Numbered from the stretch's first letter, positions 34,249 through 42,895 are shown. The stretch is DNA of 42,895 nucleotides from Accumulibacter sp. (GCA_017302455.1 JAFLDO010000041.1:1-42895), one strand, 5' to 3'. Program-made: numbers and translations. Notes: generated from the sequence alone by a model not told the origin.

Positions 34249-35184
34249 TTGCCCCCAGCTTCGCCTGTTCTTGCCGCAGAGATTACGGAAATCGCCGCCG
34301 GGCTTGGCGCGGCGCCGGCCACCATTTCCCCGAAGTATTTCTACGATGCCGCGGGCTCGGTGCTCTTTGAGCGGATTACGCGCTTGCCGGAGTATTACCT
34401 CACGCGTACCGAGCGCGCGATCATGCAGGCCCACGGCGAGGAAATCGGCCGGCAGGTCGGCCGCGGCGCGACGGTGATCGAACTCGGCGCCGGCAACTGC
34501 GAAAAGGCGCGCCGCCTGTGCGCGCTGATCGAGCCGGGGTGCTTCGTCGCCGTCGACATCTCGGCCGACTTTCTCCACCAGGCCGTTGATGGCCTGCGCG
34601 CCGCCTTTCCGGCGCTCGACGTTCGCGCCGTGGTCACCGACCTCCTGGGCGAGCTTGCGCTGCCTGACGACATACCGGCCGATCGGCGGCTGGTCTTCTA
34701 TCCCGGTTCGTCGATCGGCAACTTCGACCCGCCGGCGGCGCTTGCCCTGTTGCGTCGCATGCGCGCTCTGCTGGGCGAGGATGGCGCGTTGCTGATCGGC
34801 GTCGATTTGGTCAAGGACGCGGCCGTGCTCGAGGCGGCCTACGATGACGCCGCCGGGGTGACCGCCGCGTTCAACCTGAACGTCCTGACGCACCTCAACC
34901 GGCTGCTGGGCGCCGATTTCGACCTCGCGCAGTGGCGACACCGTGCCCTCTTCAACCGCGAGAGGTCGCGTATCGAGATGCATCTGGAGGCCTACGCCGA
35001 CACGCTGGTGACGTGGCCGGGAGGTAGCCGGCACTTTCGCCGCGGCGAGCGCATCCACACGGAGAACAGCTACAAGTACCCCATCGCCGATTTCGCCGGT
35101 CTGCTCGAGCGTGCCGGTTTCGCCAGCCGCTCGTGCTGGACCGATTCCGGGCACGCCTTTGCAGTGCTGCTTGCCCGACCCTGA
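34249..35184 (+). CDS. egtD: L-histidine N-alpha-methyltransferase (EgtD)
   Basis: SAM-dependent enzyme that trimethylates histidine to hercynine, first step of ergothioneine synthesis, 311 aa. It starts at TTG 34249, with GGAG about 9 bases upstream. Family motifs: [20 protein letters not shown] then PEYYLTRTE (about 27-55), the SAM site [10 protein letters not shown] (about 82), [11 protein letters not shown] (about 155), and [15 protein letters not shown] near the C-terminus, where the Glu and Ser of ENSYK bind histidine. Size and motifs fit the proteobacterial EgtD group. It is followed after 22 bp by egtB, so both form an operon. Methyl donor use and localisation (cytoplasm) are family knowledge. 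Confidence 0.94.
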   Translation: MPPASPVLAAEITEIAAGLGAAPATISPKYFYDAAGSVLFERITRLPEYYLTRTERAIMQAHGEEIGRQVGRGATVIELGAGNCEKARRLCALIEPGCFVAVDISADFLHQAVDGLRAAFPALDVRAVVTDLLGELALPDDIPADRRLVFYPGSSIGNFDPPAALALLRRMRALLGEDGALLIGVDLVKDAAVLEAAYDDAAGVTAAFNLNVLTHLNRLLGADFDLAQWRHRALFNRERSRIEMHLEAYADTLVTWPGGSRHFRRGERIHTENSYKYPIADFAGLLERAGFASRSCWTDSGHAFAVLLARP

Positions 35185-35206
35185 AGACCTCATGGAGGCT
35201 GGCTCG

Positions 35207-36478
35207 ATGAACGCGAACGACCTCGCCGCCCGCTACCGGTTGGTGCGTGATGCCAGCCTGGCACTGACCGCCCCCCTGTCGGCAGAAGACTGCTGCGTGC
35301 AGTCGATGCCCGACGCAAGCCCGGTGAAATGGCATCTTGCCCATACCACCTGGTTTTTCGAGACCTTCGTCCTCGAGCGCTGGGAGCGCGACTTCAAACC
35401 CTTTCACGCCGCCTTCCGGGTGCTTTACAACTCGTACTACAACGCCGTCGGCGACAAGCATCCGCGGCCGCAGCGCGGGCTGTTGACGCGCCCGGAACTG
35501 GCCGGCGTTCTCGCGTATCGCGCCGACGTCGATCGCCGCGTGCAGAGCATGCTCGCCGAGAGGGCGGCGGATTCGCATCCGGATGCGGACGCGGATCTGG
35601 CGGCATTGCTCACCCTCGGCCTGCACCATGAGCAGCAGCACCAGGAGCTGATCCTGACCGACCTCAAACACCTCTTCTCCCACAATCCCCTGGCCCCGGC
35701 CTACGCGGTCAGGCCGGCGGCCGCCGAAGCCGCACCGGCGCTGAGCTGGCACGACGTTCCCGGCGGCATCGTCGAGATCGGCCATGCCGGCACCGGCTTC
35801 TGCTACGACAACGAAAAACCGCGCCATCGCGTGTTCCTCGAACCCTATCGGCTGGCGTCGCGCTTGGTCACCAACGGCGAGTTCCTGCAGTTCATCGAGG
35901 CCGGCGGCTACGCCGATCCTGTCCATTGGCTGGCCGAGGGCTGGGACTGGCGGCTGGCGGAGAACCGCCGCCAGCCGCTGTACTGGCAGCGGCCGGAGGA
36001 TTGGCAGGAATTCACCCTGGGCGGTCTCGTTCCCCTTGATCGTCAGCGGCCGGTAGTGCATGTCTCGTATTACGAGGCCGATACCTATGCGCGTTGGGCC
36101 GAGGCACGACTGCCGACGGAGGCGGAATGGGAGAACGCCGCCGCTACGCTGCCGCTTGCCGGCCATTTTGCCGGTAGGCGTGAGTTTCACCCCGCAGCTG
36201 CTGGCGCTGACGGTCTGGCGCAGTTGTTCGGCGACGCCTGGGAATGGACGCGCTCGAGCTACGAACCGTATCCCGGCTTTCGCGCCGGAGCCGGCGCCGT
36301 GGGCGAGTACAACGGCAAGTTCATGGTCAATCAATACGTCCTCAGAGGGGGTTCGTGCGTCACGCCTGACGCGCACGTGCGCGCCAGCTACCGCAACTTC
36401 TTCCCGGCATCGGCGTGTTGGCAATTCTCGGGCATCCGCCTCGCCCGCGACGTCGAGCAGGCTGGCAGCAGCGGCTAA
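35207..36478 (+). CDS. egtB: Ergothioneine sulfoxide synthase (EgtB)
   Basis: Non-heme iron enzyme that joins a thiol (cysteine or gamma-glutamylcysteine) to hercynine with O2, 423 aa. The ATG at 35207 has GGAGG eight bases upstream. The N-terminal DinB-like domain has WHLAHTTWFFETFVLE (first iron His, about 46) and LHHEQQHQELILTDLKH (HX3HXE, about 142-148), completing the three-His site. The C-terminal FGE-sulfatase domain (about 175-418) shows RLVTNGEFLQFIEAGGY, GDAWEWTRSSYEPYPGF and VLRGGSCVTPDAHVRASYRN then FFPASACWQFSGIRLARD. With EgtD it makes an ergothioneine-type pathway; the EgtC and EgtE steps are not encoded nearby. Closely related genes for ovothiol (OvoA) carry an extra methyltransferase domain, which is absent here. 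Confidence 0.94.
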   Translation: MNANDLAARYRLVRDASLALTAPLSAEDCCVQSMPDASPVKWHLAHTTWFFETFVLERWERDFKPFHAAFRVLYNSYYNAVGDKHPRPQRGLLTRPELAGVLAYRADVDRRVQSMLAERAADSHPDADADLAALLTLGLHHEQQHQELILTDLKHLFSHNPLAPAYAVRPAAAEAAPALSWHDVPGGIVEIGHAGTGFCYDNEKPRHRVFLEPYRLASRLVTNGEFLQFIEAGGYADPVHWLAEGWDWRLAENRRQPLYWQRPEDWQEFTLGGLVPLDRQRPVVHVSYYEADTYARWAEARLPTEAEWENAAATLPLAGHFAGRREFHPAAAGADGLAQLFGDAWEWTRSSYEPYPGFRAGAGAVGEYNGKFMVNQYVLRGGSCVTPDAHVRASYRNFFPASACWQFSGIRLARDVEQAGSSG

Positions 36479-36495
36479 GAAACAGCGGCTAAGAA
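36469..36495. repeat. Direct repeat at the egtB stop codon
   Basis: CAGCGGCTAAGAA occurs twice (36469-36481 and 36483-36495), offset by 14 bases. The first copy contains the egtB stop (TAA). Looks like a small slippage duplication that left a second stop codon downstream. Confidence 0.85.
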
Positions 36496-36550
36496 CATGG
36501 CCGGACGTGCTGTTCGAGGGCCAGCAGTAACGCGGCTTGACGCAGCATTT

Positions 36551-36580
36551 TTGGCAGTGATACTGTTTATTTGTACAGTT
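36551..36580 (+). promoter_or_regulatory. Promoter overlapped by a LexA-type SOS box
   Basis: TTGGCA (36551-36556), 17-base spacer, TACAGT (36574-36579) is a good sigma70 promoter reading rightward. Over its spacer and -10 lies TACTGTTTATTTGTACAGTT (36561-36580), which has the CTGT-N8-ACAG core of the proteobacterial LexA operator and agrees with the E. coli consensus at 16 of 20 positions by eye. No intact SOS gene starts directly downstream; the next sure gene begins at 37478. Confidence 0.65.
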
Positions 36581-36602
36581 TTGTGTGGATCTTGGGGGAG
36601 GC

Positions 36603-36621
36603 GGGGCGCCCCGGGCGCCCC
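36603..36621 (+). terminator. Strong GC hairpin just after the SOS promoter
   Basis: GGGGCGCC-CCG-GGCGCCCC, an 8-bp perfect stem, falls about 17-35 bases after the predicted transcription start. No T-run follows. It could attenuate, or form the 5' end of a small RNA. Confidence 0.45.
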
Positions 36622-36878
36622 TGCACGCGACGTTCTTGCTACCGCCGTGTCGGTCTCGTCGCGGCCTGACGAGGTCGGCGAGAACATCCGTGGCACGGGT
36701 CCGCGCTATGACTCACTCTCGCGCGTGGGTTCCCCTGTGGTGAGCGGGTCGACAAGATGTCCGCGCACCGTTGCTCAGGCAGCACGGCAAGGGCGGACCG
36801 GTTCGCCGCTTGCGCATCAACGCATGCAGGGCAGGGCTCTCGCCAAGGGAGCGACAAGCTTGCTTGAGGGGGAAACGG

Positions 36879-37259
36879 ATGGGCCTCGAGTTCCTTGAAT
36901 CGATACTCGGCTTTGTGTTGCCGGCCATGTGCGTTGACCGGGTCGCCCGCGCCGGATCGCCTTCTACTGCATCGGCTGCACTTCCTGTTCGTCCTGCTCT
37001 TCTTGCCTTTCCCGCCGGGCCGGCAGTGCGTCAGCCGGGGCGGCTGACCACGGCGACCCGGGTTATGCTCCCGGTGCTGGCGGCAGCAAGCAGGCCGCCA
37101 GCGGAAACATCTTCGCCAGACGCGAAACCTGTCAGGTTGCGGATGCCGGTTGCGTGGACGGCACCTGTGTTCATCGGGGATGTGGTAGCGGGTCAGCCAG
37201 AATGGGAAAGATCGTCGACGGTGGTCTCGCCACGATGCAACGCGAGTTGCCAAACATGA
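36879..37259 (+). pseudogene. Possible decayed or short gene in the region before the RTX unit
   Basis: ATG 36879 has GAGGGGG six bases upstream and begins MGLEFLESILGFVLPAMCVD, a plausible membrane or signal start. After about 30 residues the frame turns into Ala/Pro/Arg-rich low-information sequence and ends at 37259. Nearby frames are equally unconvincing. I read it as a broken gene start or chance; no family recognised. Confidence 0.25.
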
Positions 37260-37370
37260 TCGCCGCGTTCCGTGCCTCGCGCCCGCAGGCCATCAGGCCA
37301 GGCGACCTGGAGGGCCAGCTCGCCAGCGAGGGTGGCCAAACCGCCTGTCACAACGGCGCTACCGACGGTG

Positions 37371-37477
37371 CGCGCGTCGTCCTTCGCGGCGACCAGAACG
37401 ACAGCGTTTGCTGGGGAAACCTGCAACGACGTCTCTTACGGACAAGCGGGCAACGCTCGACAATGGAGGCAAACGGC
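37371..37477 (+). pseudogene. Fragment related to the RTX gene
   Basis: The DNA at 37371-37420 aligns with 40385-40433 inside the RTX gene (roughly 40 of 50 bases identical by eye, including AACGACAGCGTT and TGGGGAAAC). Weaker similarity runs on to about 37480. In translation ARVVLRGDQNDSV matches ARVVFGGDGNDSV. It is a decayed, partly duplicated piece of an RTX gene, just upstream of the exported-protein gene whose ribosome-binding site and ATG lie at its right edge. Confidence 0.7.
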
Positions 37478-38329
37478 ATGACCGGACCATGTTGCCAACG
37501 GCTATTCGTCGCCTTGCTGGCGGCAAGCTCGGCTCTGCCGCTCTACGCCTACGACCCGCTCAACCGCGTCGAGTACCTGGCGAAGATCAAGGAAGCCAAG
37601 GCGTACTACGACGAGAAATGCGAGAAGGTCGCGGGCATCCGTATCCACAGGACGGTGCCGGACATCGAGGGGCTGTTGCTGCTGAAAATCCGCCCCGAAC
37701 GCCGCAGCCGCGAACTCGCCGATCCGATGTGGCCGGGGGCGGCGTTTGGGCGGGAGGCCACGGGAGACTCTTACATCACATCCTTCCTTGGCTACGAATA
37801 CCGTGCTTCAAAAAATGGAGAAATGTCGCCGTGGCGCGGCTACATTGGCACAACGCGTAACCCCGGCGGCCTGCCAGGCTACCGCTGGGTCGAGGTGATC
37901 GATGAGAAGGATGGGCAGCGGTATCGGTATAGTGGCTCGGTGAAAGCGGCGGGAAAGAAGAATCCCGATGCCTATCGGGCGGAATTGGAAAACGACCCCG
38001 CGTACGACATGAACACTTACCGCTGGTCGCTGGACAAGATCCCCTCCCCAAGCAAGACCTCGCCCCGCTACGCGGTCACCTTCGAGGACCACGTGATTCC
38101 TGACGAGCGGGCGCTGTGGGTCGCGAGCAGCACGGTCAAAGTGCTCGACTTAAAGACCCATGAGGTGCTGGGCGAGATGACCCGCTACGCCATCAGCTAC
38201 ATCCACGCTCCGCATCATTCGATGCCGTGGTTGAACCATTCGATCTGCCCAACAATGCAAATGACAGGCGATCTTGATAGCTCTCGAAAATTCGTTGACC
38301 AGATTCTGATTCCGATGAAGGAGAAGTGA
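37478..38329 (+). CDS. Exported protein paired with the RTX lipase, family unknown
   Basis: 283 aa. ATG 37478 has GGAGG eight bases upstream; the longer frame upstream runs through the RTX remnant. A signal peptide (QRLFVALLAASSALPLYAYD, about 6-25) leads to a mature protein starting with DPLNRVEYLAKIKEAKAYYD, then EKCEKVAGIRIHRTVPDIEG, LLLLKIRPE, TSFLGYEYRASKNGE, GYRWVEVIDEKDGQRYRY and a C-terminal YAVTFEDHVIPDERALWVAS then STVKVLDLKTHEVLGEMTRY. Two Cys residues of the mature protein (EKCEKV and SICPTM) may pair. I do not recognise the family. The stop is 2 bp before the RTX ATG, so both are co-translated; an accessory, inhibitor or immunity role for the lipase is inference. Confidence 0.85.
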   Translation: MTGPCCQRLFVALLAASSALPLYAYDPLNRVEYLAKIKEAKAYYDEKCEKVAGIRIHRTVPDIEGLLLLKIRPERRSRELADPMWPGAAFGREATGDSYITSFLGYEYRASKNGEMSPWRGYIGTTRNPGGLPGYRWVEVIDEKDGQRYRYSGSVKAAGKKNPDAYRAELENDPAYDMNTYRWSLDKIPSPSKTSPRYAVTFEDHVIPDERALWVASSTVKVLDLKTHEVLGEMTRYAISYIHAPHHSMPWLNHSICPTMQMTGDLDSSRKFVDQILIPMKEK

Positions 38330-38331
38330 TC

Positions 38332-41300
38332 ATGGCTGCACCGACTCCTGCCGAAATGCTCAAGTACGCCAACCTGCAATTGGCCGCCGAGGCGCTGTAC
38401 GACTTTAGAGCCAAATTGACTCCCAGCCAGACTCCTGGGGACCTCATATCCACAGAGGGACACTATTTTGATGCAATACGTCCGGACATCCTCACCACCG
38501 GCAACGAACACGCCAGCAGATTCGCTCCGACCGAAGCGGAGAAGTTCGTCAAAGACTGGATCGTCATTGACCACCTTTCGAACACGACCACGGGTTTCAG
38601 CGGCACGTTGTTCTACAACGAAGCCGAAAAGCAATACGTCCTCAGCATCCGCAGCACCGAATTCATCGACGACACGCTGCGCGACAGCGTGGCGACCAAC
38701 GCCATGGAGATCAAGGAATTCGGCTGGGCGTTCGGCCAGATCAGCGACATGGAAGCGTGGTACGCCCAATTGACCAAGCCGGGCGGCCCGCTGGAAGGAA
38801 AGCACTTCTCCGTCACCGGCTACAGCCTCGGCGGCCATCTCGCCACCGCCTTCAACCTGCTGCGCCATGAGGACGGCAGCGCCGGCAACGTCGATCGGGT
38901 CGTCACCTTCAACGGCGCCGGCGTCGGCCAGGTCGGCTTCCCGCTCAGTCAGGTCATCAACGACTTCAACGCCCTGCGCGCCGCTCCGGAGAGCATTGCC
39001 GCCCGCTTCAGCGACGCTGGCCTGGGCACACTCTACCAAACGCTGCGCGAGCGCCTGTCCGACGGCCATTCACCGACGGCGGACGATTACGCCCTGCTCC
39101 ACACCGTCTCCGCGGCGGCGACCGACGACGTTGGCCTCGCGCGCTTCGCGAGCGAACGCAAACAGCTGAGCCTCGCCCTCGATCGTCTCAAGAACATCAA
39201 GCAGGCCGTCACCTTGCTCGCCGAAGTCACCGACACGAAAGACGGCCAGCCGGCGGCCATCCCGGAGCGCGTCGTCGCCCAGGCCCGCTTCGAGTACCAG
39301 ATGGCCCTGCTCGTGGCGCAGGAATTCAAGACTACCGCCAAAGCGCTGCTGCCTGCCGCGATCAACATCGTTCTCGGCAAGTCCGATGGCGCACCCCGAC
39401 TCGACAATCAGTTCGACGTCGTCGGTCGCGAGACCACCACCCTGGTGACGGCCATGGTCGCCGACTCGCAATGGCACCATGGCGCCAACGTCGACGTTTT
39501 CATCGAAGATCAACCGCTGGTTCGCGGCACCATCCGCAAAGCGGCGGCCGGCGTCTATTGGGACACCGGCGCCCTGATGCCGATCAACAACTACACCCAG
39601 AACGACTTCGGCGACACCCACAGCATCGTCCTGCTCATCGACAGCCTCAGCGTCCAGCATCTGCTCCAGACCCTCGCGCCGACGGCCACGCAAGCGGACA
39701 TCGAAACCCTGTTCAAGGCCGCCTCGGTGGTCAAAGCCGAATCGACCACCGGAACCCAGGGACGAGCCGAAGGCGACGGCCTCGAAACCCTCCTCGACAG
39801 CTTGCTGCGCGTCTTCACTCACGACGACCCCGAGCTGCGCCAGGGCAAGGCCAAGAACGGCAACGGCCTGCTCACCGGTGGCACCTGGGCGGACGAAAGC
39901 CTGCGCGAGACCTTCTACGACAAGCTCAAGGCGCTTGGCGACAGCCCGGCCTTCAAGGAGGCCAAAGGCAAGCTCACCCTGACCCTTCCTGGCCGCGACC
40001 TGGCCACCGCCGCCCGATCCGACTTCGCCGCCTTCCTCACCCTGCACACCGGCTCGTCGTTCGCGCTGAAAGCCGTTCCCGGGCAGGAGAGCACCCTCGA
40101 AGCCGCGCTCAAAGCCCAGTGGACCGCCGAATACACCGCCTGGAAAGCCGATCAGGACCTCACCCCCGAACAGCGGGCGAACCTCGAAGGCACCTATACC
40201 GACCGCTACCTCGCTGACCGCGCCGCCTTCCTGGCGCGCCTCGCCCAAGCGCGGCTGGCCAACACCGGCGAAGGCCAGGCATTGCGCGTAACGACCCTCG
40301 ATACTGGCCTGCGCCACTTCAAAGATGAAGCCAGTGGCCTCTCGCTGCAAGAAGTCCATGCGCTGACCGGCGCCGCTGCGCGAGCGCGCGTCGTCTTCGG
40401 CGGCGACGGCAACGACAGCGTTGTTGGGGAAACCGGCGAGGACGCTTTCTACGGCGGCGCCGGCAGCGATCAGCTGGATGGTGGGGCTGGCGATGACATC
40501 CTCGAAGGCAACGCCGACGCCGACGAACTCCGCGGTGGCGCCGGCCGCGACACCCTGCTCGGCGGCCAGGGCAACGACCGCCTCGAGGGCGGCGACAACA
40601 ACGACACGCTGGTTGGCGGCCAGGGCGACGACACGCTGGTGGGCGGGGACGGCGAAGACACCTACGTCATCAACACCGGCGATGGCAACGATCACATCGT
40701 CGACACCGGCATGAACTTCATCAAGTACAACGGCCGCCTCGTAACCGGACTGTTCCTGAAGAGCACCGATTCGGACGACTACACTTTCGCCGGCGACGAT
40801 GGCTTCGTGATGAGGTTTCACTCCCCCGGCGTGTTGACCCTCGACGACACCACGTCGCTTACCTTCGACAACTACACCAGCGCGGAAGCCTTTGCGGCAA
40901 GCAACTTCGGGATCCGCCTCGCGCAAGCTCCGGACGCTTCCCGAGTCACGCGAACCATCGTTGGCGACCTCCGACTGATCGACCTTCACCACGACGACCT
41001 GTTCAACTATGTCGGCGACCCCTCGGCGCCCGCGCCTGGCGCCACCGACTTGATGCACAACAGCCCGGGCAACGACCGCATCATTCTCGGCGATGGCTTC
41101 AACATGGCCCTGGCGGTACCGGATGCCGCAGGCTATACGCAGAACTACATGACCCAACGCTCTGGTGACGACTGGATCAGTGGTGGGATGAATGTCGATT
41201 TCGTTGCCGGTGGCACCGGGCGCGACTACATCGAAGGGGGCGCCGGCGGCGACGATCTGCTGGCCGGCGGCGATGCCGACGATGTCATCTTCGGCGATCT

Positions 41301-42895
41301 GGCCGCCACCCTTGCCGTGCAGATCAGGGAAGCCGGAAACAACGAGCCAGGCGACCTCGTCTCGGGCCAGGGTGGCAATGATGCCTTGTACGGTTCCTCC
41401 AGTTCGGACCTCATTTACGGTGGAGCGGGAGACGATTTTCTCGGGGGCCTGGGAGGCGACGATTTCCTGCTTGGCGATGTTGACTTCTTTCTCTACGGCG
41501 TCTGGGATGTCAGGCGCGACGGCCTGAACTTCATCTTCGATTTCACACAAATCCTGTCCAGCTCCCGTGGCGATCAATACCAAGAAGGGCCCGCCGGTAG
41601 CGGCAACGACGTCATCATGGGCGACAAGGGTAACGACGCCGCCTGGGGTGGTGCCGGCAACGACTATATCGACGGCGGCAGCGATAACGACACCTTGCGG
41701 GGCGGCGACGGCAACGACCGGCTGAAGGGCGGTGACGGGGAGGACTTTCTGAGTGGAGGCGCCGACGACGATACTCTCGAAGGCGATGCCGGCAACGACA
41801 CCTTGATCGGCGACGGCGGTGGCGACGAACTGCATGGCGCAGCCGGCAACGACGAACTGCATGGCGATACCGGCGACGCACTGGTTACCGAACAAGGCGA
41901 CGACCGACTCTTCGGGGATGCCGGCGACGACTACATGCGCGGCTATGGCGGCAATGACACCCTCGACGGCGGCGCCGGTCACGACGACCTCAGCGGCGGG
42001 GGCAATGATGACGTTCTTGACGGCGGCGAGGGCAACGACACGCTCTTCGGGGACGACGGTCTGGACACCCTGCTTGGCGGCACCGGCACAGACTACCTGG
42101 ACAGTGGTGCCGACGACGATCTCCTTGACGGCGGCAGCGGCAACGACGCTCTGCGCGGAGGCGACGGCGACGACCTTCTCGACGGCGGCAGCGGCAGCGA
42201 CGGCCTGCGCGGAGGCGACGGAGCCGACACGCTGATCGGCGGCACCGACACCGACTACCTGGAAGGTGGCGCCGGCGATGACATCTATCTCTTCGCCGCC
42301 GGCGACAGCCCGCGCGATGCGGACGGCTTCGTCGAATACGTCGTCGATGCCGAGGGCGACAACACCATCGTCTTCAGCAATGCCACGCCAACCGACCTGC
42401 GCATCGCCAACTCCGGCGGTTCGCTCCTCATCACCTACGGCACCAACGATCAATTGCTGATCAAGGACGGCCTGGCGGGCAGCATTGGCCACTACCGGTT
42501 CGCCAACGGCGAAACCCTCAGCTACAGCGAACTCATCGGCCGCCTCGTCGACACGCCGATGGGCGCGGCCAGCGGTGGGCGGAGCTTCTGGTTCGGCGGC
42601 AGCCTCGACGACTACCTCGTCGCCACCGACGGCCACACCACGTTCTCGGGCGGCCGGGGCGACGATACCCTCATCGGCTACGGCGGCCGCAACACCTATC
42701 TCTACAGCCGCGGCGACGGCACCGACCGGATCATCGACACCAGCACCAAGACCGATGCCGACGGCACTGCCCTCCCCAACACCCTGCGCTTCGGCGCCGG
42801 CATCACCGCGGACGACATCCGGCTGGCGATCGGCTCGCTCAAGATCCTGGTCGGCAGCAACCCCGACGACGCCATCCACATCGACGGATTCGACC
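38332..42895 (+). CDS. Large RTX protein with N-terminal lipase-like domain (runs off window)
   Basis: At least 1521 residues; the C-terminus lies beyond the window. ATG 38332 has AAGGAG eight bases upstream. The N-terminal alpha/beta-hydrolase-like part (about 15-215) carries SIRSTEFIDD and the nucleophile elbow GYSLGGH (Ser165), as in class 3 lipases and RTX phospholipases. A long helical middle (about 215-680) follows. RTX calcium-binding nonapeptides (GGxGxDxLx) lie in blocks at about 688-785, 925-1050, 1085-1325 and 1435 onward, broken by beta-rich segments of the hemolysin-related type (DNTIVFSNATPTDLRIANSG; NTLRFGAGITADDIRLAIGS). Such proteins leave by type I secretion and fold in external calcium; no type I transporter is in the window. 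Likely a secreted lipase, toxin or surface protein. Confidence 0.92.
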   Translation, partial: MAAPTPAEMLKYANLQLAAEALYDFRAKLTPSQTPGDLISTEGHYFDAIRPDILTTGNEHASRFAPTEAEKFVKDWIVIDHLSNTTTGFSGTLFYNEAEKQYVLSIRSTEFIDDTLRDSVATNAMEIKEFGWAFGQISDMEAWYAQLTKPGGPLEGKHFSVTGYSLGGHLATAFNLLRHEDGSAGNVDRVVTFNGAGVGQVGFPLSQVINDFNALRAAPESIAARFSDAGLGTLYQTLRERLSDGHSPTADDYALLHTVSAAATDDVGLARFASERKQLSLALDRLKNIKQAVTLLAEVTDTKDGQPAAIPERVVAQARFEYQMALLVAQEFKTTAKALLPAAINIVLGKSDGAPRLDNQFDVVGRETTTLVTAMVADSQWHHGANVDVFIEDQPLVRGTIRKAAAGVYWDTGALMPINNYTQNDFGDTHSIVLLIDSLSVQHLLQTLAPTATQADIETLFKAASVVKAESTTGTQGRAEGDGLETLLDSLLRVFTHDDPELRQGKAKNGNGLLTGGTWADESLRETFYDKLKALGDSPAFKEAKGKLTLTLPGRDLATAARSDFAAFLTLHTGSSFALKAVPGQESTLEAALKAQWTAEYTAWKADQDLTPEQRANLEGTYTDRYLADRAAFLARLAQARLANTGEGQALRVTTLDTGLRHFKDEASGLSLQEVHALTGAAARARVVFGGDGNDSVVGETGEDAFYGGAGSDQLDGGAGDDILEGNADADELRGGAGRDTLLGGQGNDRLEGGDNNDTLVGGQGDDTLVGGDGEDTYVINTGDGNDHIVDTGMNFIKYNGRLVTGLFLKSTDSDDYTFAGDDGFVMRFHSPGVLTLDDTTSLTFDNYTSAEAFAASNFGIRLAQAPDASRVTRTIVGDLRLIDLHHDDLFNYVGDPSAPAPGATDLMHNSPGNDRIILGDGFNMALAVPDAAGYTQNYMTQRSGDDWISGGMNVDFVAGGTGRDYIEGGAGGDDLLAGGDADDVIFGDLAATLAVQIREAGNNEPGDLVSGQGGNDALYGSSSSDLIYGGAGDDFLGGLGGDDFLLGDVDFFLYGVWDVRRDGLNFIFDFTQILSSSRGDQYQEGPAGSGNDVIMGDKGNDAAWGGAGNDYIDGGSDNDTLRGGDGNDRLKGGDGEDFLSGGADDDTLEGDAGNDTLIGDGGGDELHGAAGNDELHGDTGDALVTEQGDDRLFGDAGDDYMRGYGGNDTLDGGAGHDDLSGGGNDDVLDGGEGNDTLFGDDGLDTLLGGTGTDYLDSGADDDLLDGGSGNDALRGGDGDDLLDGGSGSDGLRGGDGADTLIGGTDTDYLEGGAGDDIYLFAAGDSPRDADGFVEYVVDAEGDNTIVFSNATPTDLRIANSGGSLLITYGTNDQLLIKDGLAGSIGHYRFANGETLSYSELIGRLVDTPMGAASGGRSFWFGGSLDDYLVATDGHTTFSGGRGDDTLIGYGGRNTYLYSRGDGTDRIIDTSTKTDADGTALPNTLRFGAGITADDIRLAIGSLKILVGSNPDDAIHIDGFD

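Noticed and set aside
36639-37253. A 204-aa minus-strand frame in the gap before the RTX unit
   Set aside because: Arg/Pro/His-rich low-information protein, no start signal, overlaps the SOS-promoter region and RTX remnant on the other strand.
40390-42320. Tandem repeats that could be taken for CRISPR or a satellite
   Set aside because: They are degenerate 27-base units encoding RTX nonapeptides in frame, without spacers.
39070-42879. A 1269-residue minus-strand open frame antisense to the RTX gene
   Set aside because: Val/Ala/Glu-repetitive translation is the mirror of GGxGxD repeats in very high-GC DNA; typical overprinting artefact.

Overview
The window is high-GC DNA that reads like a betaproteobacterium, possibly Rhodocyclales or Candidatus Accumulibacter. 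That placement rests on gene style (MSHA-like pilus operon, EgtB/EgtD pair, RTX lipase, RAYT/REP debris) and is inference, not a database result. The first ~1.88 kb (minus strand: RND permease plus the C-terminal part of its periplasmic adaptor) has a different codon style. It is joined in frame, inside one reading frame, to the middle of a TgpA transglutaminase gene at about 1883-1892. I read this as a chimeric join, most likely an assembly artefact, and treat 1-1885 as foreign to the rest.

From about 1883 to 21990 nearly everything is one leftward (minus-strand) transcription unit. A sigma70-type promoter overlapped by a Fur-box-like sequence (21958-21990) precedes a 69-aa protein, then a major pseudopilin with a very long leader, a second pseudopilin, a small exported protein, a third pseudopilin, a fused PilM/PilN (GspL-like) protein, PilO/MshJ-like, PilT-like ATPase, PilB/GspE-like ATPase, PilC/GspF-like platform, a four-helix CopD-like membrane protein, a MshK/PilP-like protein, an MshL/PilQ-like secretin, an omptin-like outer-membrane barrel, a di-heme cytochrome oxidoreductase, and the MoxR-DUF58-TgpA trio. 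Many neighbours overlap by ATGA, so translation is probably coupled. No prepilin peptidase is present. The set looks like a hybrid between an MSHA/type IV pilus and a type II secretion system, with redox and proteolysis-like accessories and possible iron control.

From 22371 to 28580 come ordinary accessory genes: cysteine synthase (minus), a short-chain dehydrogenase (plus), a small exported protein (minus), and a divergent MFS exporter/LysR regulator pair. A REP-like hairpin and a decayed RAYT transposase end follow. Next are two tandem paralogous exported proteins of unknown family (28583-31682) with module order A-B and A-B-A.

From 31727 to the end: a DUF255 thioredoxin-fold protein (minus), divergent from egtD-egtB (ergothioneine-type synthesis). 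Then comes a ~1 kb stretch without a confident gene that contains a LexA-type SOS box inside a good promoter and a decayed fragment of an RTX gene. Last is a two-gene unit: an exported protein of unknown function and a very large RTX protein with an N-terminal lipase-like GxSxG domain, which runs off the window end.
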